From positions 1 to 11,736 of the forward strand of contig DAOWFR010000049.1 of NCBI GenBank assembly GCA_030637925.1: 11,736 nucleotides of DNA, given 5' to 3'. Origin of the DNA: Methanobacteriota archaeon. GTDB taxonomy: Archaea; Nanobdellota; Nanobdellia; Woesearchaeales; SM23-78. The position numbers and the translations under genes are program-made. Under the pieces are notes generated by a model that was not told where the DNA came from, made no database searches, and was given only the letters and a program-made list of their open reading frames with translations. Of this stretch, positions 5,691 through 11,652 are shown piece after piece. Numbering within the stretch: position 1 is the stretch's first letter; the number at the start of each line of letters is the position of its first letter.

Positions 5691-7709
5691 ATGGCAGAAT
5701 CATATACGATAGATAGGGTGAAAAAAAGGGATGGCAAGATAGTTCTGTTTAATGAGGACAAGATAGTTCAGGCAATCTTCAAGGCAGCAAAGGCTGCTGG
5801 CGGAGAAGATTATGAAACAGCAAAGGCATTAGCAAGAAAAGTAACTAAGGCCCTAGAAACTTTTTTTAAAGGAGGTTCAATCCAGTCAATAGAATTAATA
5901 CAAGATTTTGTAGAAAAAATTCTGATAGAACAAGGGCATGCTGAGACTGCAAAGGCTTACATACTTTACAGAAGACAACATGAAGAACTAAGAAAAGCAA
6001 AGACCTTTGCCTTGGATGTGCAGAAAACAACAGAGGGTTACTTAAATCAGTCAGACTGGAGAGTAAGTGAAAACAGCAATATTAATTATTCTTTATCAGG
6101 ATTATTGTTTTACTCAGCAGGAACCGTGCTTGCTAACTACACTTTAAATAAGGTATATCCTAAAGAAGTTGGGCAAGCACACAGAAATGGAGATTTTCAT
6201 ATACATGACTTATCAATGGGAATAGCAGGCTATTGTGCAGGGTGGAGCCTAAGACAACTGATAGAAGAAGGTTTTAATGGGGTTCCTGGAAAAACAGAAT
6301 CTTTACCAGCAAACCATCTTTCATCACTTCTATGGCAGATGATAAACTTTATAGGCACTTTGCAGAATGAGTGGGCAGGGGCTCAGGCATTCTCTTCATT
6401 TGATACTTATCTAGCACCCTTTATAAAAACTGATAATCTAAATTACAAGCAAGTAAAACAAGCACTACAAGGCTTTGTTTTTAACATGAATGTGTCCTCA
6501 AGATGGGGTGGCCAGACACCCTTCACTAACATAACTTTGGATTGGGTTTGCCCTGAAGATATGAGAAACAAAAAAGCAATTGTTGGAGGGAAAGAACAGA
6601 ACTTTACTTATAGTGAGTGCCAAAAAGAGATGGACATGATAAACAAGGCATTTATTGAAGTAATGACAGAAGGAGATGCAAAGGGAAGAATATTCACCTT
6701 TCCAATACCAACTTATAATATAACAAGAGAGTTTAACTGGGATTCAGAAAATGCAAAGATGCTGTTTGAGATGACAGCAAAGTATGGCATACCATATTTC
6801 CAGAACTTTATTAATTCTGATCTAAAGCCAGGAGATGTAAGGAGCATGTGCTGCAGACTACAGATGGATATGAGAGAGTTAAGAGCAAGAGGAGGAGGCT
6901 TGTTTGGCAGTGCAGAAATGACAGGTTCATTAGGGGTCGTCACTTTAAACCTTCCGCGGATAGGATACTTATCACAAACAAAAGAAGAATTCTTTAAAAG
7001 AGTAGAGAAATTAATGGATATAGCAAAAGATGCATTAGAGATAAAAAGAAAACAAGTAACACATAATATAGAGCATGGATTAATGCCCTTTTCAAAAAGA
7101 TACCTTAGCACATTAGCCAATCATTTTTGTACAATAGGACTAAACGGGATGAATGAGGCATTACTGAATTTCCTAGGGCCAGAATACAATATAGCAACCA
7201 AGGAAGGAAAAGAATTTGCAGAGGAAGTACTTGACTTTATGAGAGAGAAACTGAAAAAATTCCAGGCAGAAACAGGGCATATGTATAACCTAGAAGCAAC
7301 ACCTGCAGAAGGAACAGCATATAGGTTGGCAAAAATAGATAAAAAAGCTTATCCTAAAATAATAACAGCAGGAGTTAAGGACCCTTATTATACAAATTCA
7401 ACACAATTACCAGTTGGTTATACTGATGACATATTTGAAGCTCTTGAACTACAGGATAGTCTGCAGGTAAAATACACAGGAGGAACAGTGCTGCATGGTT
7501 TTCTTGGAGAAAGAGTGGGTGATGCAGAAACATGCAAGAAACTGGTTAAAAGAATTGCAGAGAACTTCAGGCTTCCATACTTTACAATCACACCAACGTT
7601 TAGTGTGTGCCCTGAGCATGGGTATATAAAAGGAGAGCATCATACTTGTCCTCTTGATAAGAAGATAATAATTAAAGAAGATGACATGAAAAAGGCATTA
7701 TCTGCTTAA
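5691..7709 (+). CDS. nrdD: Anaerobic (class III) ribonucleoside-triphosphate reductase, catalytic subunit lacking the glycyl-radical end
   Basis: NrdD reduces ribonucleoside triphosphates to deoxy forms using a glycyl radical. Residues about 5-97 are an ATP-cone allosteric domain (VKKRDGKIVLFNEDKI). The barrel domain follows, with NGDFHIHDLS (166-175), GYCAGWSL (180-187, C182), RWGGQTPFTN (271-280) and MCCRLQMD (386-393, holding the thiyl-radical cysteine). Later come FGSAEMTGSLGVVTLNLPRI (405-424) and TGGTVLHGFLGE. Near the end SVCPEHGYIKGEHHTCPLD (638-656) is the zinc region, but the usual fourth ligand of CPxC is Asp here. The protein stops 16 residues later at 672. The canonical EVYSRVVGY.RPV glycyl-radical loop is missing; it is encoded by the next gene. 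Only a weak GTGATG precedes the ATG, so translation may be coupled to nrdR. On its own this chain cannot hold the radical. Confidence 0.95.
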   Translation: MAESYTIDRVKKRDGKIVLFNEDKIVQAIFKAAKAAGGEDYETAKALARKVTKALETFFKGGSIQSIELIQDFVEKILIEQGHAETAKAYILYRRQHEELRKAKTFALDVQKTTEGYLNQSDWRVSENSNINYSLSGLLFYSAGTVLANYTLNKVYPKEVGQAHRNGDFHIHDLSMGIAGYCAGWSLRQLIEEGFNGVPGKTESLPANHLSSLLWQMINFIGTLQNEWAGAQAFSSFDTYLAPFIKTDNLNYKQVKQALQGFVFNMNVSSRWGGQTPFTNITLDWVCPEDMRNKKAIVGGKEQNFTYSECQKEMDMINKAFIEVMTEGDAKGRIFTFPIPTYNITREFNWDSENAKMLFEMTAKYGIPYFQNFINSDLKPGDVRSMCCRLQMDMRELRARGGGLFGSAEMTGSLGVVTLNLPRIGYLSQTKEEFFKRVEKLMDIAKDALEIKRKQVTHNIEHGLMPFSKRYLSTLANHFCTIGLNGMNEALLNFLGPEYNIATKEGKEFAEEVLDFMREKLKKFQAETGHMYNLEATPAEGTAYRLAKIDKKAYPKIITAGVKDPYYTNSTQLPVGYTDDIFEALELQDSLQVKYTGGTVLHGFLGERVGDAETCKKLVKRIAENFRLPYFTITPTFSVCPEHGYIKGEHHTCPLDKKIIIKEDDMKKALSA

Positions 7710-7730
7710 GAAAAGAATAACTAAAAATAT

Positions 7731-7735
7731 AGGAG
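7731..7735 (+). promoter_or_regulatory. Shine-Dalgarno of the glycyl-radical domain gene
   Basis: AGGAG lies six bases before ATG 7742, in the 32-base gap after the nrdD stop. A dedicated ribosome-binding site indicates that the small ORF is translated on its own. This argues against it being debris from a frameshift. Confidence 0.7.
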
Positions 7736-7741
7736 CGGAAA

Positions 7742-7933
7742 ATGAAAGAGAAAAAAGACAAATGCGAAAAAAGGTGTGAAGTATTCAGTAGAGTAGTAGG
7801 ATATTTCAGGCCTGTAAGCCAGTGGAACCTAGGCAAACAAGAAGAATTCAGGCAAAGAAAGTCTTTTGATGAGAAGAAAAGTCTTAATAGCGAGTTTGGA
7901 AAATCAGGAAAGCCTGCTCAGAAGACCCTTTGA
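7742..7933 (+). CDS. Separate glycyl-radical domain of NrdD (small subunit)
   Basis: The 63-residue protein is the C-terminal domain of class III ribonucleotide reductase as an independent gene. C8-x3-C12 is followed directly by EVFSRVVGYFRPV (13-25), where G20 is the predicted radical glycine. SQWNLGKQEEFRQRKSF (26-42) matches the conserved 'WN.GK..EF..R..F' end of NrdD. A polar tail of 21 residues (43-63) has no counterpart that I recognise in ordinary NrdD. C8 and C12 probably complete the zinc site begun by C640, H643 and C653 of the large chain, which would pin the two chains together. Reading frame and position exclude a simple one-base frameshift: the large chain has its own extra C-terminal residues and there is an intergenic gap with a Shine-Dalgarno. 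The nearest functional analogy is GrcA (YfiD), a separate glycyl-radical domain that restores oxygen-damaged pyruvate formate-lyase. Confidence 0.85.
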   Translation: MKEKKDKCEKRCEVFSRVVGYFRPVSQWNLGKQEEFRQRKSFDEKKSLNSEFGKSGKPAQKTL

Positions 7934-7995
7934 AATAATAAAAGAATATGAGTTGTTCATTACACAATAGTCTTTCTTTATTGGTTTGGATTAAA

Positions 7996-8691
7996 ATGTT
8001 AATAAAAGGTTTTCAAGCAACAACCCTGGTGGACTATCCAGGAGAAATAGCAGCAATAGTGTTTGTTGCAGGATGTGATTTTAGGTGTCCTTACTGTTAT
8101 AATAAATCACTTGTTCTGAATTCCCCAGACCTGATTGAACTGGATGAAGACAAGATAATAGAAAAGCTAGCAAAGAGAAAAAAACTGCTTGATGGAGTGG
8201 TTATAAGTGGAGGAGAGCCTGTTTTACAAAAAGACTTGCCTCAGTTTATAGAGAAAATAAAGGAGTTAGGCTTAAAAGTTAAGTTGGATACAAACGGAAC
8301 AAACCCTGACATGATACAAGAATTGGTAGATAAGAATCTGATTGATTTTATAGCCATGGATATAAAAGCCCCTTTGAATAAGTATAATGAGATAGCAAGG
8401 GTCAAAGTAAATCTAGAAGCAATAAAAAAAAGTGTAGAGCTAATAATGCAGGGAAAAGTAGATTATGAGTTCAGGACAACTGTGCTGCCAGACCTGTTAA
8501 CAAGACAAGATTTCTTGGAAATAGGCAAATGGCTTAAAGGAGCAAGAAAATACTGTTTACAACAGTTCAAAGCAATGCCTGATATGATAGATGCATCCTA
8601 TGCTCATAAAAGGACTTATACTTTAGAAGAACTTAAGGAAATAAAAGAATCATTATCAGAATTTTTTAAGGAAATAGAGATAAGAAGCTGA
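7996..8691 (+). CDS. nrdG: Anaerobic ribonucleotide reductase activating enzyme (radical SAM)
   Basis: NrdG uses a [4Fe-4S] cluster and S-adenosylmethionine to draw a hydrogen from the NrdD glycine. Here that glycine would be G20 of the small subunit encoded just upstream. The 231-residue product begins MLIKGFQATTLVDYPGEIA, typical of the longer NrdG2-type activases. It carries the cluster motif C27-x3-C31-x2-C34 (CDFRCPYC) and SGGEP (71-75) for SAM binding, followed by TNGT and MDIKAPL segments of the partial barrel. ATG 7996 was chosen because it gives the family start. An in-frame ATG at 7948 would add 16 unconserved residues. Neither has a clear Shine-Dalgarno, so the start is not fully settled. 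The family also activates other glycyl radical enzymes, but its position makes NrdD the partner. Confidence 0.92.
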   Translation: MLIKGFQATTLVDYPGEIAAIVFVAGCDFRCPYCYNKSLVLNSPDLIELDEDKIIEKLAKRKKLLDGVVISGGEPVLQKDLPQFIEKIKELGLKVKLDTNGTNPDMIQELVDKNLIDFIAMDIKAPLNKYNEIARVKVNLEAIKKSVELIMQGKVDYEFRTTVLPDLLTRQDFLEIGKWLKGARKYCLQQFKAMPDMIDASYAHKRTYTLEELKEIKESLSEFFKEIEIRS

Positions 8692-8700
8692 GACTAGAAA

Positions 8701-8982
8701 ATGGTAATGTTCCTTATATTAGGCTTTATTGATGTTATTGTTGGAGCTCTTATGCTTGTCACACACCTTGGATTCTTGCATGAGTGGAAACTCGCAGTAA
8801 TAGCTGCTGCTTATCTGATTGGCAAAGGAGTAATATTCAGAAAAAGCTTTCTTAGCATAATAGATATACTGGCAGGGATTTATTTTATCTTAATAATGCT
8901 GGGTGCTAGAACCTTCCTGGTTTATGTGTTTGTAATAATCATGATTTACAAGTTTGTTACAAGCCTGATGATGAGGGGCTAG
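8701..8982 (+). CDS. Small multi-spanning membrane protein
   Basis: The 93-residue protein is almost entirely hydrophobic. Predicted helices are at about 3-21 (FLILGFIDVIVGALMLV), 29-46 (WKLAVIAAAYLIGKGVIF), 50-68 (FLSIIDILAGIYFILIML) and 70-88 (FLVYVFVIIMIYKFV). It is probably a four-helix membrane protein with short loops. No family is recognised. It starts nine bases after nrdG stops and has no promoter or clear Shine-Dalgarno, so it is probably the last gene of the nrd operon. A second ATG two codons in (8707) is an alternative start. Any role in nucleotide reduction is unproven; co-transcription is the only link. Confidence 0.65.
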   Translation: MVMFLILGFIDVIVGALMLVTHLGFLHEWKLAVIAAAYLIGKGVIFRKSFLSIIDILAGIYFILIMLGARTFLVYVFVIIMIYKFVTSLMMRG

Positions 8983-8999
8983 GGTTAAGAACTTGGCTT

Positions 9000-9030
9000 A
9001 CTCTTTTAAGGGTGAAGAGTTTTATTCTTT
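9000..9030 (+). terminator. Hairpin and T-rich end of the nrd operon
   Basis: ACTCTT (9000-9005) and AAGAGT (9015-9020) form a six-base-pair inverted repeat with a nine-base loop. A T-rich stretch TTTATTCTTT follows on the plus strand. It lies between convergent genes, which suits termination. The stem is short and AT-rich, so strength is uncertain. Confidence 0.45.
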
Positions 9031-9240
9031 GCAACAATGATTTAAAGCTTTTCTTTTGTTCCTGGAGGTTAACAGGAACTCAAGCTCAAAATCTTTTAAA
9101 CCACAGAGGTGTTTTGGTGGGTTTTGTTCAAAAAACAACCCTGTTGCCCCGCTCATGTTTTCAGGCTCTGAGGTGAAATAATCAGTATCATCCTCATGAC
9201 AAAAATGTTTTCTCATTTCTTTCTGCATCTTTGCCATCAT
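9022..9240 (-). CDS. Small hypothetical protein
   Basis: The 72-residue product is not recognised. It is soluble and starts with a Met/Lys-rich helix (MMAKMQKEMRKH), then an acidic HEDD stretch. Five cysteines or cysteine-adjacent His residues are scattered (C14-H15, C46, H68-C69-C70), which might bind metal, but no standard motif is present. A perfect TTTATAAA (9264-9271, palindromic) begins 31 bases before ATG 9240 on the minus strand. That is the same spacing as the other leaderless genes here, and it is the main support for reality. The second ATG one codon later is an alternative start. The gene is convergent with the nrd operon and ends just beside its terminator hairpin. Confidence 0.5.
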   Translation of the reverse strand: MMAKMQKEMRKHFCHEDDTDYFTSEPENMSGATGLFFEQNPPKHLCGLKDFELEFLLTSRNKRKALNHCCKE

Positions 9241-9263
9241 TATAGTACTTATAAGGCATAGCC

Positions 9264-9271
9264 TTTATAAA
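9264..9271 (-). promoter_or_regulatory. TATA box of the small minus-strand gene
   Basis: TTTATAAA reads the same on both strands. On the minus strand it begins 31 bases before ATG 9240, fitting a leaderless transcript. On the plus strand no gene begins at the matching distance (about 9296). Confidence 0.5.
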
Positions 9272-9311
9272 TAGTCTATGAAGGCTTATTACAGATATTA
9301 ATATCACAAGC

Positions 9312-9319
9312 TTTTTAAA
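9312..9319 (+). promoter_or_regulatory. TATA box of the membrane protein / winged-helix pair
   Basis: TTTTTAAA starts 32 bases before ATG 9344, with no Shine-Dalgarno in between. This again suggests a leaderless mRNA. Confidence 0.55.
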
Positions 9320-9343
9320 TGATTTCAGGCTTTTCACCACTCT

Positions 9344-10051
9344 ATGGTATACTGGTTGGATTTTGTCTACAGCCCACCATGGTTCTATGGTAAGGACATA
9401 GCAATAGACATCATAAGCGCTGTTGTTGTGTTATTAATAGGTGTTTTTAGCTTTAGGAACTTTCTCTTAGACAAGAAGAATTATAGACATCTTTTTTTAT
9501 CATTGGCATTTGTCATACTTGGAGGCTCTTTTATACTAAAGACCTTGACAAACATATTATCTCATCATCAATATGGTATTTCAAAGTATCTTACTGGGTT
9601 TCTAATTCCAAATATCATCCCCAAGTATTCTCTTCTTCCAGCGCTTGGGTTTCTTATATATGCAAGCATGACCTTGTTTGGTTTCTACATATTATATGCC
9701 CTTACATCAAATAAAGGAATAATAAGCACTGATTACTTGATAATAGCTTATTTCATAATAATATCAACTTATTTTGCCAGATTTAACTATTTCCTGTTTT
9801 ATGCTACAAGTTTTTTATTTTTAATAGCAATTACAAGAAGATACTTTTTATCATACAAGAAAACAAAGTATAGGAACACCTTCTACCTAGGCACAAGCTT
9901 TGGTGTAATAACCCTAAGCCAGCTTGTTTTCATCTTTACAAGTTCAAACCACACACTATATGTTTTAGCTGAATTAATCCAATTAATAGGCTACTTATTC
10001 TTGCTCTACACATTTGTAATGGTGCTCAGGAATGCAAAGAAAAAGAAGTAG
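9344..10051 (+). CDS. Predicted seven-helix membrane protein
   Basis: The 235-residue protein has about seven hydrophobic helices, near residues 18-37, 48-68, 98-120, 129-143, 146-165, 180-198 and 204-226. A short outside-facing start (MVYWLDFVYSPPWFYG) is rich in aromatic residues, and the end is basic (NAKKKK), placing the C-terminus in the cytosol by the positive-inside rule. No enzyme or transporter motif is seen and no family is recognised. The last 20 bases overlap the start of a winged-helix gene in another frame, so the two are translated as a coupled pair. This arrangement suggests a membrane sensor or regulator working with a DNA-binding partner; that role is inference from gene order. 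An unrelated structural membrane protein remains possible. Confidence 0.75.
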   Translation: MVYWLDFVYSPPWFYGKDIAIDIISAVVVLLIGVFSFRNFLLDKKNYRHLFLSLAFVILGGSFILKTLTNILSHHQYGISKYLTGFLIPNIIPKYSLLPALGFLIYASMTLFGFYILYALTSNKGIISTDYLIIAYFIIISTYFARFNYFLFYATSFLFLIAITRRYFLSYKKTKYRNTFYLGTSFGVITLSQLVFIFTSSNHTLYVLAELIQLIGYLFLLYTFVMVLRNAKKKK

Positions 10052-10304
10052 ATTAGATATAATATACGACATGCTCAACACTATTAGTAATAAAGGAGGA
10101 AAGATTAAACCAACCCACTTAATGTATAAAGCAAATCTTTCCCATACCCAAATGAAACTTTATCTTAAGGAATTAATGGAAAAGAACATGGTTGAAGAAC
10201 AAACAATGAAGGAAAGAACCATGCTTGTAATAACACATAAAGGCTTCTCATTCATCCAGCAGTTCAACCAGATGAAAGAATTTGAAAAGACGTTTGGGTT
10301 GTAG
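10032..10304 (+). CDS. Small winged-helix DNA-binding protein
   Basis: The 90-residue protein consists of a single winged helix-turn-helix domain. RSRLDIIYDMLNTI forms helix 1. GGKIKPTHLMYKANLSHTQMKLYLKELMEKNMV (22-54) holds helix 2, the turn 'ANLSHTQ' and recognition helix 3. TMLVITHKGFSFIQQFNQM makes the wing and a last helix. The 'KIKPTHLMYKANLSH.QM..YL' pattern is typical of a large archaeal winged-helix family (Pfam HTH_45-like). It begins inside the end of the membrane protein gene, a 20-base overlap, with only a weak upstream GG-rich stretch. Translation probably depends on the upstream gene. Likely a transcription factor; its targets are unknown, possibly its own operon. Confidence 0.85.
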   Translation: MQRKRSRLDIIYDMLNTISNKGGKIKPTHLMYKANLSHTQMKLYLKELMEKNMVEEQTMKERTMLVITHKGFSFIQQFNQMKEFEKTFGL

Positions 10305-10330
10305 TCATTTTCTCATAATTTATCGTTAAC

Positions 10331-10338
10331 TTTTTAAG
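10331..10338 (+). promoter_or_regulatory. TATA-like box of the EF-Tu-domain gene
   Basis: TTTTTAAG would place the transcript start near 10360-10363, exactly before GGAGGTG (10364-10370). The predicted leader is about 13 bases and consists of little more than the ribosome-binding site. Confidence 0.45.
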
Positions 10339-10375
10339 AAGATAATGTTTTCTAACTCTTATTGGAGGTGGTATT

Positions 10376-10630
10376 TTGGCTGAAGAAAGAGAAGTGGGTG
10401 CTGTAGCACACTATTATACCAACATAGGCGTGGCAGTGATTGAACTAACAGACACTTTGAAAGTAGGGGATACTATACATATAAAAGGAGCAACATCAGA
10501 CTTTACTCAGAAGATTGAGTCAATGCAGATAGAGCACAAAAACGTAGAGGAAGCTAAGAAAGGAGAGAGTATTGGCTTAAAAGTTAAAGAGCATGCAAGA
10601 GAGCACGACAAGGTCTTTGTCGTAGAATAA
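10376..10630 (+). CDS. EF-Tu domain 2-like small protein (translation elongation factor-like)
   Basis: The 84-residue protein is a single beta-barrel like domain 2 of translational GTPases. VGAVAHYYTNIGVAVIEL (7-24) and LKVGDTIHIKG (28-38) correspond to the 'G.V..G.V..G.l..GD.i.i.g' pattern. MQIEHKNVEEAKKGESIGLKV (50-70) corresponds to 'si......v..A..Gd.vGi.l'. There is no GTPase domain. Such free-standing proteins are widespread in archaea and bacteria, and similar domains occur at the end of U32-family peptidases and tRNA-modifying proteins, so an RNA-related role is plausible but unknown. The start is TTG 10376, chosen because GGAGGTG lies five bases before it and MAEERE matches the usual short polar beginning. 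A T-rich stretch after the stop (10633-10652) probably terminates the single-gene transcript. Confidence 0.85.
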   Translation: MAEEREVGAVAHYYTNIGVAVIELTDTLKVGDTIHIKGATSDFTQKIESMQIEHKNVEEAKKGESIGLKVKEHAREHDKVFVVE

Positions 10631-10632
10631 TA

Positions 10633-10652
10633 ATTGTTTTTATGTTATTTTT
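10633..10652 (+). terminator. T-rich terminator after the EF-Tu-domain gene
   Basis: Two T-runs within 20 bases of the stop codon fit archaeal T-tract termination. No hairpin is evident. Confidence 0.4.
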
Positions 10653-10682
10653 GATGTATTTGTAGAATTCTCTTCCATTAAA

Positions 10683-10690
10683 CTTATAAA
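10683..10690 (+). promoter_or_regulatory. TATA box of the YvcK-like gene (leaderless)
   Basis: CTTATAAA begins exactly 32 bases before ATG 10715, and there is no Shine-Dalgarno, as at other leaderless genes in the window. Confidence 0.65.
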
Positions 10691-10714
10691 TATATTTAAC
10701 ATATTTCTAATAAT

Positions 10715-11647
10715 ATGCAGAAGATAGTGGTTATTGGTGGGGGAACAGGCTCTTATACTCTTCTTAGGGGCTTGAAGAATTATGATGTTGACTTAACAGC
10801 TGTTGTTTCAATGATGGATTCAGGAGGCAGCACAGGCAGGCTAAGGGATGAGTTTGGTTTTCTTCCTCCAGGTGATGTTAGAAGGTGTCTTCTGGCTCTT
10901 AGCCCAGATACCAGTGTGCTCAGAAAACTGTTTGAGTATAGGTTTAATAAGGGTATTGGTCTGAACGGTCATAATCTTGGCAACTTATTTTTAACAGCAT
11001 TAAGGGATATTACTGGTAAAGAAGAAGAAGCTATTAAAGAGGCTTCAAGAATTCTTAATGTTAAAGGAAGGGTTCTTCCTGTCACTACCACTAACTGCCA
11101 GCTAGGAGCAATCCTTGAAAATAACCAGGTCGTTGTTGGAGAGACTAATATTGACATCCCCAGACATGATACAAGGCTTAGGATTAAGAAGCTTTTCCTA
11201 GTTCCAAAACCCAAAGCTTGCAGAGAAGCAGTTAGAACTATTTTAAAAGCAGATAAGATTGTTATAGGGCCAGGAGACCTTTACACAAGCATATTGCCAA
11301 ACCTTCTTGTTTCTGGCATTAAAAATGCAATTAAGAAGTCAAAAGCTAAGAAGATATATGTATACAATATTATGACCAAGCACGGTGAGACAACTGGCTT
11401 TAAGGCTTCTGATTTTGTAAAGGAAGTTGAGAAATACCTTGGAGAAGGAGTGCTTAATTATGTTATTTGTAATAATAAAAGACCATCTATTAAACTCCTC
11501 AAGGAATATGAAAAAGAAAAAGCAGAGTTTGTAGAGCCTGATATTAAAAGTAAAAAGTACAAGGTTATAAGAACAGACCTTCTGGATAATATAGATTTGG
11601 CAAGGCATAACCCTGACAAGCTTGCAAAGACTATTATGAAGCTTTGA
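10715..11647 (+). CDS. YvcK / CofD-related nucleotide-binding protein (gluconeogenesis factor family)
   Basis: The 310-residue product is a full-length member of the CofD-related YvcK family. GGGTGS (8-13) and DSGGSTGRLRDEF (35-47) are the phosphate-binding loops at the N-terminus. PPGDVRRC (51-58), NGHNLGNLFLTAL (84-96), PVTTTNCQLGA and GPGDLYTSILPNLLV (185-199) follow in the family order. In bacteria YvcK binds UDP-sugars and governs carbon allocation and cell-wall precursor supply. The related CofD makes coenzyme F420 by transferring 2-phospho-L-lactate. The NGHNLGN and PPGD segments and overall spacing fit YvcK better than CofD, but the distinction from sequence alone is not absolute. The gene is leaderless and is followed after five bases by a HAD hydrolase, probably in the same operon. 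The role in an archaeon is not established. Confidence 0.88.
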   Translation: MQKIVVIGGGTGSYTLLRGLKNYDVDLTAVVSMMDSGGSTGRLRDEFGFLPPGDVRRCLLALSPDTSVLRKLFEYRFNKGIGLNGHNLGNLFLTALRDITGKEEEAIKEASRILNVKGRVLPVTTTNCQLGAILENNQVVVGETNIDIPRHDTRLRIKKLFLVPKPKACREAVRTILKADKIVIGPGDLYTSILPNLLVSGIKNAIKKSKAKKIYVYNIMTKHGETTGFKASDFVKEVEKYLGEGVLNYVICNNKRPSIKLLKEYEKEKAEFVEPDIKSKKYKVIRTDLLDNIDLARHNPDKLAKTIMKL

Positions 11648-11652
11648 TAAAA

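Noticed and set aside
6713..7120. A 135-residue minus-strand ORF inside nrdD
   Set aside because: It lies wholly opposite a strongly conserved part of nrdD, has no promoter or ribosome-binding site, and its protein is not recognisable. It is a shadow ORF, as are the other antisense ORFs in the purine and nrd operons.
5691..7709. An intein or intron in nrdD
   Set aside because: NrdD genes of some archaea and phages carry them, but the reading here is continuous through the active-site motifs with normal spacing and no intein splice blocks.
7690..7760. A sequencing or assembly frameshift that artificially splits nrdD
   Set aside because: The large chain continues for 16 residues beyond the TCPLDK region, and the small ORF starts after a 32-base gap with an AGGAG site six bases upstream. 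One inserted or deleted base would not rejoin the two pieces cleanly. It cannot be excluded completely without the reads.
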